Part shown: positions 32,340 through 42,905 of the stretch, piece after piece
Layout of the letters: every line of letters begins with the position of its first letter
Position numbering within the stretch: the first letter of the stretch is position 1
Assembly: GCF_024139115.2 (NCBI RefSeq)
Contig: NC_085140.1
Span: 290,995,293 to 291,059,292 of the forward strand
Direction: 5' to 3'
DNA from: Armigeres subalbatus
Lineage: Eukaryota > Arthropoda > Insecta > Diptera > Culicidae
DNA: 64,000 nucleotides
Translations under genes and position numbers: made by a program
Notes under the pieces: model-generated
What the model was told of the DNA's origin: nothing
Databases searched by the model: none
The model's input: only the letters and a program-made list of their open reading frames with translations

Positions 32340-33333
32340 GTACTACCATGACAAATATGAAGACTCTTAAACCGTTGTTTAACTCTAGAATTATGGAATC
32401 ATCCGGGGCTTTTCGGTCGAGTCCGGTGGAGTCCATAATGGCTGAAGCTGGTCAACTTCCTTTTGAGCATACTCTACTATTCGCCGATGTCACGAAAGCA
32501 GTACGCTTGTTAGAAAGATACGATACAATTTTCCACAGAGAACATCAGCAATCTATTTATGATTTTCCGTCAATTTGTAGAACAATGGAAGCATGCAAGA
32601 ATCTAAACAAAAATAACTGCAGAACACAGAATTGGAGATAGAGCATGGAACGAACCATCGCTGGAGGTGAACTGGAAGATAAAGCGAAAATATAAAGTAG
32701 GAGATTCTCCCAAAAAAGCCCAACAACTGTTTTTATCGTTATGTACAAACAAGTATGCTTTGCATCGTCAGGTATTAACGGATGGATCAGTAGATAGTTG
32801 TTAAGTAGGATTCGGCGTCACATCCGGAGAACTGAATTTCAGTAAGAAGCTGCCACATGAATGCTCTATTTTTTCCGCAGAAGCAAAAGCTATTTGGTTT
32901 GCTATAGACAAAATATGCGTCGGAGGATTTCAAACAGTGATAGGGGAAACTGGGGTATTATGCACCCCGGAGCAAAACGACCCTTTGACGTTTTTGAGGA
33001 CATTATCGGCAATTTTTCGAGAGTATTTACTACAGCGCATGTAGTTCGGATCTCAAGCTACGAATCTAACAGTAAACATTCTTGGAAATAAGTCTGAAAC
33101 ACCGTCAAAAATGTCAAAAGGTTGTTTTGCCCCGGGGGTGCATTTTACCCCAGTTTACCCTATTCTTAGACGGCCAGTGTATTATTAGCTCTTGAAAAAG
33201 GACAATCTCGTCACTCTTGGATTCAAGAAATTGAGACCTCAGCAAAGGGAAAATTAGTCGCCTAAGGATTGGTCACATTAGACTGACTCATCAACATCTT
33301 TTTAACCACGGGGACACATTATGCTTAATAGCC
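32340..33333 (+). pseudogene. I-clade ORF2, post-RT and RNase H part
   Basis: Coding resumes on the plus strand after D: SSGAFRSSPVESIMAEAGQL is the post-RT segment of I-clade ORF2. RNase H motifs follow: LTDGS (first catalytic Asp) at about 32778-32792, a stop TAA shortly after, and IFSAEAKAIWFAIDKI (catalytic Glu) at about 32868-32915. A MITE (32943-33160) separates this from the next motif. After it, ASVLLALEKGQSRHSWIQEI and RIGHIRLTHQHLFNHGDTLC appear in another frame. The reading stops at the inverted end of the 11.5 kb block and continues at 44862. Confidence 0.8.
32943..33160. mobile_element. TA-flanked MITE in the RNase H region
   Basis: The ends are GGGGAAACTGGGGTATTATG and the complement of GGGTAAACTGGGGTAAAATG. 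TA flanks both sides (32941-32942, 33161-33162). Retrotransposon coding sequence lies on both sides, which dates this insertion after element E. It belongs to the TA|GGGG group. Confidence 0.92.
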
Positions 33334-33699
33334 TATTCAGATTGGGCTATTTATGACTTTGTTAAGTGAGAGGGTATCCAATTATTACGAGGTGTTCAGA
33401 CTGCAGCAAGATAATATATCTTGACGTTTCCATGTCTCCTCATTTGCACGCTAATACAGGGTTGAATTCAAGGAGAGTTTTAAAATTTAATTTGCGAAAT
33501 CAAGCATTTGTGTGGCGACAATCGAACATTTTTTCTGAACAAAGTTTCTACGAAAAAAAAAATATGAAAAGGGATTTTCGAAGAATATTTGAAGCTCTCA
33601 TTAAGAATAATGAGCGAAGCTACATTCATTAGTTGGGTGCGCCGTTCTTCGGGGAATCAGACTATTCCTCAATTTATTTTTAAGTTTAAAAAGTATTTT

Positions 33700-33952
33700 C
33701 ACAGACAAACAGACATAACACATTGAACATTTACCCATCAAATTCATCATCGGTCAGACACTAACGACATCTGTTGATTTCAGTTAGTTGGGCAAATCAC
33801 GAACCAGATGGCGGTAGTGAGCAAACGTCAAACTCGAGTAAAAACGATGCGTGCGCCACGAGTGATCGATTGACCAACTAATGATAATTTGAATTGACCA
33901 GTAAATCAGTGAACGATGGAAGTTTGACGAGTGTTATGTCTGTTTGTCTGTG
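33700..33952. mobile_element. family-Z MITE with 7-bp duplication (Z1)
   Basis: The ends CACAGACAAACAGACATAAC and GTTATGTCTGTTTGTCTGTG are perfect inverts, flanked by GTATTTT on both sides (33693-33699, 33953-33959). A second copy is at 61704-61944. Confidence 0.88.
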
Positions 33953-35447
33953 GTATTTTGATTCTGTACTATGATCGAACGGAGATTTGATAGAAAAAAT
34001 TTGATACTTTTGGGAATTCTCACAAATAAATAAAAAAAGGACGATTATACCAATTTTCAAGAAATATTATCGAACTAAAATGAATTTCCACCAGTATCTC
34101 CATGTATGAAGGGCAACTCAGCAATTTATTTTTCTTTTTTTCAAAAATGGAAACTGAACCATTGCGTTCTACTCGACAATCAATGATACAGCTTCTAACA
34201 AAATCGAATCGTGTGAATGTGATATATTTTAAACTGGAGTTTGGATGAATTAATGCATTACCAATCCATGTTTTATTTACGGTTATTCTACTTTATATAT
34301 ACATCCCACTCAAATCGTACAGTTGTCCCACGTGGAAAATGTTGAAATCCAAAGTATATTAAGCCATTCAAGGAGCAGAATTGAAACAATTTATGAAATC
34401 ATGTTTATTCATCAAATATATTCGTTTTACAACCATTCCTACGTTTTAAATTGTCTTCCGCATTGGTCCTTGAACTTTAAAAATTTATTCGATATGTTCT
34501 GTTAAATCTGGGTTTAAGTTAAATACTTCATGTTAATTCTAGAGAGGATCTGTTTTTTAAACAATTCATGTTGAATAAGTGGAGAATAAATAATTATCAT
34601 CATTATTTTTCATCATATAAAATGCTTTCCACAAAACCATCACAATCCGAGTTATTCTTCAGCGCTCAGAAGATTTCCATCTAAAGCGCATTTTACACCT
34701 CCCGTGAACGTGAACGTGAACAAACTGTTTTTCGATAATAACTTCTTGATACACACTCAAATCGTGAGGGAATCATGTTCAAATGAAAGGCAGATGCTAC
34801 ATTTAGTAGTGAGATGCATAAAAACATTAAAAATATCAATAATATCAGATTTATGAGCATTCCACGGTCATGCCTGTGAAATCATCGTGAAATCGTATCT
34901 GCGGTGAACTCACCGCAAGTGTAAACGCGACGGTGAACATGAACGTGGAGCTGTGGTGAATTCCAAAATACGAGGAGAAGAGATTGATTTTGATTGGGAG
35001 TTCACATCGACCGAGAGTGTTTAATGTTCTCGTTGAATCGGTTGTCGCTGTCGCTCTCGTATCGGTTTGGTCGGAAGGAAACTAACTCAGTAGTTTCTCA
35101 TAAATGAATTGTGTTTCTTTTTTATTATTTGGTAATATTATTTTTTCTTTTTAAACATTTTTTATTTTAATACTTCAATCATTCGTATATTCAATCGATT
35201 TTTTTTTAATTTTCATAGATAGTTTACTTCATTCATAAAAAATAAATTCATTATTTTTCTTTTTCTAGTTCCTTTACTCAATGTTCCATAAACATTTCCA
35301 CAGTTATTATTTGATGTTTCTATTTCTGTGCCCGTCAATTGCATGGATATGTGTCTTATGTGGCAAGTACAAAGATACGCTATGTCCAGTGAGTTAAGAA
35401 TGCCCGAAGATCAAAAAAAAATCCTTAAGGCCGCAACGAAAATCGAG
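33953..35447. other. unassigned AT-rich DNA inside the 11.5 kb block
   Basis: No gene is visible. The region has GTGAACGTGAAC-type repeats at 34696-34721 and GTGAACATGAACGTGG at 34935-34950, echoed in inverted form near 44510-44535. The 35100-35270 part is T-rich low complexity. Confidence 0.4.
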
Positions 35448-35475
35448 AATACTCCGCCTTTGCTGACAAGGCTAA
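35448..35475 (-). mobile_element. inverted SINE head fragment
   Basis: CTCCGCCTTTGCTGACAAGG...CTAACT is the inverted near-copy of AGTTAGCCTTGCGAGCAAAGG at 35590. It marks a small inverted piece of the SINE in the next entry. Confidence 0.5.
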
Positions 35476-35584
35476 CTTGAAACCATTGTATTTATTATTT
35501 TATTTATTATTTTTTTATTTCATGATTTATATTAAATGTAATAGTTAATTTATATTTTATTAAATTATATTAATTTATACGGGT

Positions 35585-35835
35585 CTCCAGTTAGCCTTGC
35601 GAGCAAAGGCGTAGGATTCCCAACCCAAATGGCGAGTTCGATTCTCGGTCCGACCTAGAATGTTTGCGGGTTGGAAACATTATCGGCTCCCTTCCAGTGT
35701 ATAGTGTATCCATTTTACTTGCCACACAAGATACATACTTATGCGATTGACAGAAATGCCAATAGAACACTAAGTTAAAGGTAAGGCAAGTTTCAGTGGA
35801 ATGTAGAGCCAATCCACACTGCGAAAATCCGATTT
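35585..35835 (+). mobile_element. tRNA-derived SINE-like element, second type
   Basis: An A-box-like TTAGCCTTGCGAGCAAAGGC (35591-35610) and a B box GAGTTCGATTCTCGG (35634-35648) are spaced as in a tRNA promoter. A unique body follows up to the family-W repeat. It differs in sequence from the SINE at 21113. No full cloverleaf is apparent. Confidence 0.65.
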
Positions 35836-36170
35836 CGAGCTTTTTTTTAACTTTCTTTACGAGCAATGTATAGAAGAAATCAAGGGCTTATTCGAAAGGG
35901 AATTTTCCAAGAAAATTCAGTGAGTGCTGTTTCATTGAACGTGGAACACTTCTGTATGTAGATATTGTGCATGTTTTGCCCCAATGTTCCATATATCACG
36001 AGTTTTCATATTTTTTGTCATTTTATTTTTAGAAAATTGCTCTAAAATTGTGTTCATCTCTTCACTGTGGATCCATAGAGGGGCACTAAATATGGTAAAA
36101 GTTAGAAATTTATGGAATTTAGGGGTCAAATAGGCATCAAAGTGCATTTTATGCGAACTTTCATGTATTC
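35833..36170 (-). repeat. family-W repeat, inverted copy W1
   Basis: This segment is the inverted homologue of 36680-36985 and of the split copy 37425-38215. Shared landmarks are CATCTCTTCACTGTGGATCC, ACTTCTGTATGTAGATATTG and GGGCTTATTCGAAAGGGAA (as read on the plus strand). It has no coding capacity. Confidence 0.75.
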
Positions 36171-36679
36171 TGTAAAAATGAATCATATTTACAAATAATT
36201 GTTGATATAATTGTCCAAAAATGTTATACAGATATTGATAAATGTTTGTGAAACAATAACTAAAGAACTAAATCATTTCGCAAATGTTTTGTTTTGTGAT
36301 TTATTGGATGAAACAGATTTTTAAATACTTTTGAATAGAGCCGATGCCGAACATTTCCAAACCATACCCGATTGCACAACTAGACAAGAGTTATCATATT
36401 ATTTGAGGGTCGATGTGACAATAGATAGGATGAGATCGGAAATATTCTTTTCTTATGCCTTTTCGCCCAAATTCCTCTATGAAATTATAAAGCTCAGTAA
36501 TTGTGAGCTAAAAATTATGGAGTAATATTAATTCAATGATAATTTGTCAATTATACTATGAAAATAACAAATGTTCGTATATTCATTGAAAAAATTGATT
36601 CCAGGGGGTTTTTGAGGTCAAACAAGCTCAGAAGCTTATTTTATATTAAAAATAAATTTTCAAAAATGCGCTTTGATGA

Positions 36680-36985
36680 TTATTTTACCCCAAAATCAGT
36701 TTAATTTCCAACTTTTACCAATAAAATATGCATAGTACTTTTTGAGGATCCACGATGAAGAGGAAAATACAATTTTAGTACAATATTTTATAGATAAAAG
36801 GACGAAAAAATGAAAAATTTTGATTTATGGGACATTGAAGTAAAACGAGCTCAATAACTACATACAGTAGTATCCCGCGTCTATAAAAAATCACTCACCG
36901 AATTTCTTTGAAAATTTCCTTTTGAATAAGCCCTTATTCTCCTCTGTGAGTCGTCCGAGAAAAAAGTTATTCTATTTTGTAAAAA
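36680..36985 (+). repeat. family-W repeat, copy W2 (uninterrupted)
   Basis: It carries the W landmarks in direct orientation: AACTTTTACCAATAAAATAT, ATGCATAGTAC, GAGGATCCACGATGAAGAGG and CTTTTGAATAAGCCC. At 36729-36736 it preserves the site (GCATAGTA) at which copy W3 is interrupted by a MITE. Confidence 0.75.
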
Positions 36986-37424
36986 AATATATTTATTGAT
37001 CTTTGAGACTTGTATGACCCCAAAGTCCCCTATAATTCAATACATTCAATGAAATATATGATTATTCGTTATTTTCATTATATCATTGGCAAATATCATT
37101 TGAATTAATAGTATTGTCAGTTTCGCTGGTAACAAAACGCATCGATCACTTTTTTGCACCTTTAAAATCGTCGCCAATATCTTTAATTTAAATGTGTGTT
37201 AATGCAAAGCCAAATCATTAAAACATGCAAAAAAAGTACTCAATTTCTGGAAATAATCTGATTATTGAAATCAAACAATTTTGTTCACAGTTGATCTAAC
37301 AGATCTTATGGCCATGTTTGCTGGCGACGATTTCGGCGACAATTTGCTTTGCGACGATCTTAAATCGACGCGACCGAAAAATTCAAATAAAATGCATATT
37401 GACGCTTATTAAACAACAAAATCC

Positions 37425-38215
37425 CTTCAATTTTCAACTTTTACCAGCAAAATATATGTAGGGTAAAACGACCTATTATGGAGGGGTCAAGCACCGTATC
37501 AAAACAAAACTGATTTCAAAAATTCTTTAAAAATTACCTGTTGGTCTTTTTCCACATTACAGTAGTCGAATAGGTTGCTCATTAACTATAGTTTCGTAAA
37601 TATTACGTCAATTGTGCTTAACTTATGTTGCTTTGTTTTTATCACAAGAAAAACAAACTACCGCAATAATAGGACGCAGTTGCCTATCGTTGCGAGGCTA
37701 GGTCGTATTGTGGCGGTATTGCATGTAATTCTTATGGAAATCGATACCACAACAATAGGACCTTAGCACTATCGCAATAATAGGCTCAAAGGATTTGATT
37801 TTTTAATGAAAAATGTTGATTTTTCATGGTTTTGAACGGAATTTTGTCGAATAAAAGCTGTTCTAGTCGTTAATTTGATGAGTTTTAGCGTATCCACAAT
37901 TGTTTTTAATGCTGTTATATCCAAAATGGACTATTTTAACACTACCGCAATATTAGGATATACCACAACGATAGGACGTTTTACCCTAGTACCTTTCTGT
38001 CGATCCACAGTGAAGAGATAAACACAATTAAGAGCAATGTCCTAAAGACAAAATGACAAAAATATGTAAACTCGTGATGTATGGGATATTGGAGCAAAGC
38101 GAGCCTCATAACTACATACAGAAGTATTCCACGTCCTTGATTCTTAAATTCTTTGGAAAATTCCCTTTTGAATAAGCGCTTCATCTCTTCTGTAAGTTGT
38201 CCGTAAAAAAGTTAT
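37425..38215 (+). repeat. family-W repeat, copy W3, split by a MITE
   Basis: The left part (37425-37460) ends AAAATATATGTA; the right part (37987-38215) resumes TAGTACC...CGATCCACAGTGAAGAG. Together they align with W2. Between them lies the 526-bp TA-flanked MITE. Confidence 0.8.
37461..37986. mobile_element. TA-flanked MITE with an in-window empty site
   Basis: The ends are GGGTAAAACGACCTATTATG and the complement of GGGTAAAACGTCCTATCGTT, flanked by TA at 37459-37460 and 37987-37988. Comparison with copy W2, which has one TA and no insertion at the matching position, gives both boundaries and the 2-bp duplication directly. The inside has repeated ACCGCAATAATAGGA-type blocks. No ORF. Confidence 0.93.
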
Positions 38216-38269
38216 TATTTTTTCCTCTTTTGAAACCTTGTGTACAATGAAGGAAAAATATCATTTTTT

Positions 38270-38935
38270 TTTTTCGTGTGTTTTTACAACACCATTATTA
38301 TTGTTCATTAATTATAATTTGTACATTTGCTTATTTATTGAGTCGCTGATTTACTAGGTTTTTAAAATAATTTTATTGATTTATTATTTTTTGTTGTTGA
38401 TATATTAGATTTTTGAATTATTAGTTTTTTTTAATTTATTAATTCACTGCTCATAAAAGCATAACTTTCCCATATAGATAGCAAATCTTGTAAATATTGG
38501 ACAGTTATGCTTGCAGCGGAAGTTTAGTATTTTTTTAATTATTAATTGATTAATTCATCTTTTTTTTTTATTCATCCATTTATTAATTTATTATTTCATT
38601 GATTTATGAATTTATTAATTTGTTTATTTATCAATTTGCTAATTTATTAATATGAGTTTATAAACTTATTTATTATGAAATATATATTTATAATTCTACT
38701 ATTTAATTTTTTATTATTCTATTATATTTATTATTTATTATTTTTTATTGATTCAATAATTTATTAATTTATTTATTTCTGAATTTATTAATCTAAAACT
38801 TTATCCAATCATTAGTTTTTCAAATCAATAATTTTGTAATTTAATCGATTGTTCATTTTTTAATTTATCAACCCATTAATTTCAAGTTATTTATTTATTT
38901 ATTGATTCATTTGATTATTCAAAGTCTTAGCTATA
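38270..38935. repeat. low-complexity AT tract
   Basis: Irregular TTTATTAATTTATT-like sequence with almost no G or C. No gene or hairpin structure stands out. Confidence 0.85.
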
Positions 38936-39599
38936 TTAGTTATAAATGCTTGGGCATACTTTTACTACTTTGCCTATTAGGCTACTGCTGAATAATTTGA
39001 TATGCTTCTGAAATGCTTGCGCATCGTCTCTGTCGTTCACGGTGAACAGATTTTCAGAATGCTTTTGCCATTCGAACGTGAACGAGCTCCGTGGAATTTT
39101 TTTACCTGAATTCACCAGAGAAAGCTTCTCTCCTCTCTGATATTTACACCATACACGCCATATACACCACAGCGATACAGGAGGAATGAAGAATCTAACA
39201 AGATGTGTAGATTGCCTCTCTGGCGTTTTCATCCTGCCTGTCAGTCCGCCCTTGTTTTTTTTGTACACACATGCTCGTATGCTCTTTGCGTTATGACCGT
39301 CCACGAGGTACAAATATTAATAATAATTATTATTCAAAATGTTTGTGATTAGGTATAGGGTATCTGTTCCATTAATAATAACATGCTCCTGTATCAATAA
39401 CATTCGCGAAACAGGCAATTTAGGCTCAATTTGTGTCGTGTTTTGTTGTAATCCTGTTGCTGAAAAAATCACAAAAATGAGAAATAAAACAATTTGCGCA
39501 CCGATTCTTTGTTTTCGAATGGTATTGATTTGGGTACATGGTATGAATTCAAGGAGCAGTTGCCCTATATGAATTTATTCAATAAAGGTGTTTATTTGG
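38936..39599. other. unassigned DNA before RTE copy C
   Basis: A minus-strand open frame of 125 codons (38936-39313) has no recognisable motif. GTTCACGGTGAACAG and CGAACGTGAACGAGCTCC near 39040-39095 resemble the GTGAACGTGAAC repeats of this block. Nothing else is supported. Confidence 0.3.
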
Positions 39600-39848
39600 G
39601 GGCAGCAGGGACTATGTCCAAGGGCTTGACGATCCCTCCCCAGGCCATCTGCGAGTTGTGGCGCCTGCCTAGGATGTGGTGGGGTTTGACAGTGGGCCCT
39701 GTTAAACCTCTATAAAAAGCTGCATGTATCCGCAAGTAGGCTCCGCCAAAGCGACCGTGTGCCGCTCAAAGCGCACAAGCCCAAGTCCTGGTGTTAGGTG
39801 GGACGCTAAACTGCCCTGACACGACGGCCCTCCGACGAGACAGGAGGT

Positions 39849-40937
39849 TTGCGCAGGCCCAATAAGCCGCCTTTAAAAACAACTATTACGAACGACATAG
39901 AAGATAATACGACTCGATACAATCGGCAACGACCTAGGCGACGAATAAAGAATCACGATTGGAAGCTTGGAACATGGAACTGCAAGTCGCTAGGCTTCGC
40001 AGGTTGCGATAGGATAATCTACGATGAATTACATCCCCGCAACTTCGATGTCGTAGCGCTGCAGGAAATCTGCTGGACAGGACAGAAAGTGTGGAAAAGC
40101 GGGCATCGAGCGGCTACCTTCTACCAAAGCTGTAGCACCACCAACGAGCTGGGAACCGGCTTCATAATGCTGGGAAAGATGCGCCAACGCGTGATTGGGT
40201 GGCAGCCAATCAACGCAAGGATGTGCAAGCTGAGGATAAAAGGCCGTTTCTTCAACTATAGCATCATCAACGTGCACTGCGCACACGAAGGGAGATCCGA
40301 CGACGAGAAAGAAGCGTTCTATGCGCAGCTGGAGCAGACATACGATGGATGCCCACTGCGGGACGTCAAAATCGTCATCGGTGACATGAACGCTCAGGTA
40401 GGAAGGGAGGAAATGTATAGACCGGTCATCGGACCGGATAGTCTGCACACCGTATCGAACGACAACGGCCAACGATGCATAAACATTGCAGCCTCCCGCG
40501 GAATGGTAGTCCGAAGCACTTTCTTCCCCCGTAAGAATATCCACAAGGCCACATGGAAATCACCTAATCAAGTAACGGAAAACCAAATCGACCACGTTCT
40601 AATCGACGGTAAATTCTTCTCCGACATCACGAACGTACGCACTTACCGCAGTGCGAATATTGAATCCGACCACTACCTCGTCGCAGTATGTCTGCGCTCA
40701 AAACTCTCGACGGTGATCAACACGCGTCGGAGTCGTCCGCCGCGGCTTAACATTGGGCGGCTACAAGACGGTAGACTAGCCCAAGACTACGCACAGCAGC
40801 TGGAAGTGGCACTCCCAACGGAAGAGCAGCTAGGCGCAGCATCTCTTGAAGATGGCTGGAGAGATATTCGATCCGCTAAGCATCGCAACCGCTGCACTAG
40901 GCACGGTGGCTCCGGATCAGAGAAAAGACTGGTATGA
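39849..40937 (+). pseudogene. RTE endonuclease domain, copy C
   Basis: Counting from a TTG at 39849, all catalytic motifs are present: GTWN (Asn 44), ALQEICW (Glu 73), VIGDMNAQVG (about 175-184), QIDHVLIDGKFFSDI (about 254-268) and SDHYLV (about 282). No in-frame ATG occurs between the upstream stop (39807-39809) and GTWN, so the true start is unclear. The frame is open to 40937, but the family reading moves to the next frame between about 40850 and 40920, after LEDGWRDI. Confidence 0.87.
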
Positions 40938-42303
40938 CGGCGAATGTGAGCAGTTAGTTGAGGAGAAGAATGCAGCATGGGCGAGATTGCTGCAACACCG
41001 CACGAGGGCGAACGAGGCACGATACAAACGGGCGCGGAACAGACAAAACTCGATTTTCCGGAGGAAAAAGCGCCAGCAGGAAGATCGAGACCGTGAAGAG
41101 ACGGAGGAACTGTACCGCGCTAATAACGCACGAAAGTTCTATGAGAAGTTAAACCGTTCACGTAAGGGCCTCGTGCCACAGCCCGATATGTGTAAGGACA
41201 TAAACGGGAACCTTCTTACGAACGAGCGTGAGGTGATCCAAAGGTGGCGGCAGCACTACGAAGAGCACCTGAATGGCGATATGGCAGACAACGATGGTGG
41301 TATGGTAATGAACCTAGGAGCACGCGCGCAGGACATGCGACTTCCGGCTCCGAATCTCCAGGAAATCCAGGAGGAGATCGGCCGGCTGAAAAACAACAAA
41401 GCCCCTGGAGTTGACCAACTACCAGGAGAGCTGTTTAAACACGGTGGTGAAGCACTGGCTAGAGCGCTGCACTGGGTGATTACCAAGGTTTGGGAGGATG
41501 AGGTTCTGGCGCAGGAGTGGATGGAAGGTGTCGTGTGTCCCATCTACAAAAAGGGCGATAAGCTGGATTGTAGCAACTAACGCGCAATCACATTGCTGAA
41601 CGCCGCCTACAAGGTACTCTCCCAAATTTTAAGCCGTCGACTAACACCAATTGCAAGAGAGTTCGTGGGGCAGTACCAGGCGGGATTTATGGGTGAACGC
41701 TCTACCACAGACCAGGTGTTCGCCATACGTCAGGTATTGCAGAAATGCCGCGAATACAACGTGCCCACACATCCTCTATTTATCGACTTCAAAGCCGCAT
41801 ATGATACAATCGATCGGGACCAGCTATGGCAGCTAATGCACGAAAACGGATTTCCGGATAAACTGATACGGTTGATCAAGGCGACGATGGATCGGGTGAT
41901 GTGCGTAGTTCGAGTTTCAGGGGCATTCTCGAGTCCCTTCGAAACCCGTAGAGGGTTACGGCAAGGTGATGGTCTTTCGTGTCTGCTATTCAACATCGCT
42001 TTGGAGGGAGTAATACGAAGGGCAGGGATTGACACGAGTGGTACGATTTTCACGAAGTCCGTCCAGTTATTTGGTTTCGCCGACGACATTGATATCATTG
42101 CACGTAACTTTGAGAGGATGGAGGAAACCTACATCAGACTGAAAAGCGAAGCTAAACGGATTGGACTAGTCATCAATACGTCGAAGACGAAGTACATGAT
42201 AGGAAGAGGCTCAAGAGAGGTCAATGTGAGCCACCCACCACGAGTTTGTATCGGTGTTGACGAAAGGTGGTTGAAGAATTCGTGTACTTGGGCTCACTGG
42301 TGA
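40846..42303 (+). pseudogene. RTE linker and reverse transcriptase, copy C
   Basis: The linker carries QRKDWYDGECEQLVEEKNAA and WRQHYEEHLNGD. RT motifs follow: NNKAPGVDQLPGELFKHGGE, a single in-frame TAA at 41578-41580 replacing the Tyr of the usual NYRAIT, then YQAGFMGERSTTDQVF, LFIDFKAAYDTIDRDQLW, RRGLRQGDGLSCLLFNIALE and the catalytic box FADD at 42076-42087. Only the stop and a frameshift near 42255 prevent a continuous reading. All metal-binding aspartates are retained. Confidence 0.9.
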
Positions 42304-42881
42304 CCGCCGATAACGATACCAGCAGAGAAATTCGGAGACGCATAGTGGCTGGAAATCGTACGTACTTTGGACTCCGCAAGACGCTCCGATCGAATAGAGT
42401 TCGCCGCCGTACCAAACTGACTATCTACAAAACGCTAATTAGACCGGTAGTTCTCTACGGACACGAGACCTGGACGATGCTCGTGGAGGACCAACGCGCA
42501 CTGGGAGTTTTCGAAAGGAAAGTGCTGCGTACCATCTATGGTGGGTTGCAGATGGCGGACGGTACGTGGAGGAGGCGAATGAACCACGAGTTGCATCAGC
42601 TGTTGGGAGAACCATCCATCGTTCACACCGCGAAAATCGGAAGACTGCGGTGGGCCGGGCACGTAGCCAGAATGTCGGACAGTAATCCGGTGAAAATGGT
42701 TCTCGACAACGATCCGACGGGAACAAGAAGGCGAGGTGCACAGCGGGAAAGGTGGATCGATCAGGTGGAGGACGACTTGCGGACCCTCCGCAGACTGCGT
42801 GGTTGGCGAAGTGCAGCCATGAACCGAGCTGAATGGAGAAGTCTTTTATGTGCAGCACAGGCCACTGCGGCCTTAGTCTGA
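42267..42881 (+). pseudogene. RTE C-terminal domain, copy C
   Basis: After a frameshift of about one base, coding continues: EEFVYLGSLVTADNDTSREI, then RTKLTIYKTLIRPVVLYGHE, RKVLRTIYGGLQMADGTW, RRMNHELHQLLGEPS, GHVARMSDSNPVKM and a stop at 42879-42881. This Arg-rich C-terminal segment is shared with copies A, B and D and is characteristic of the group; its biochemical role is not something the sequence shows. Confidence 0.87.
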
Positions 42882-42905
42882 TGATAAATAATAATAAATA
42901 AAAAG

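Larger units (their letters stand above)
39600..42905 (+). mobile_element. RTE-clade non-LTR retrotransposon, near-full-length copy C
   Basis: A GC-rich leader of about 250 bp (39600-39848) precedes a coding region with endonuclease, linker, reverse transcriptase and C-terminal domain in order, about 1,010 codons in total. That matches a single-ORF RTE element. The 3' end is short and finishes in a TGATGATAAATAATAATAAA tail at about 42880-42900. It is by far the best-preserved element in the window, with only two frameshifts and one stop, so it is a late arrival in the 11.5 kb block. Confidence 0.9.
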
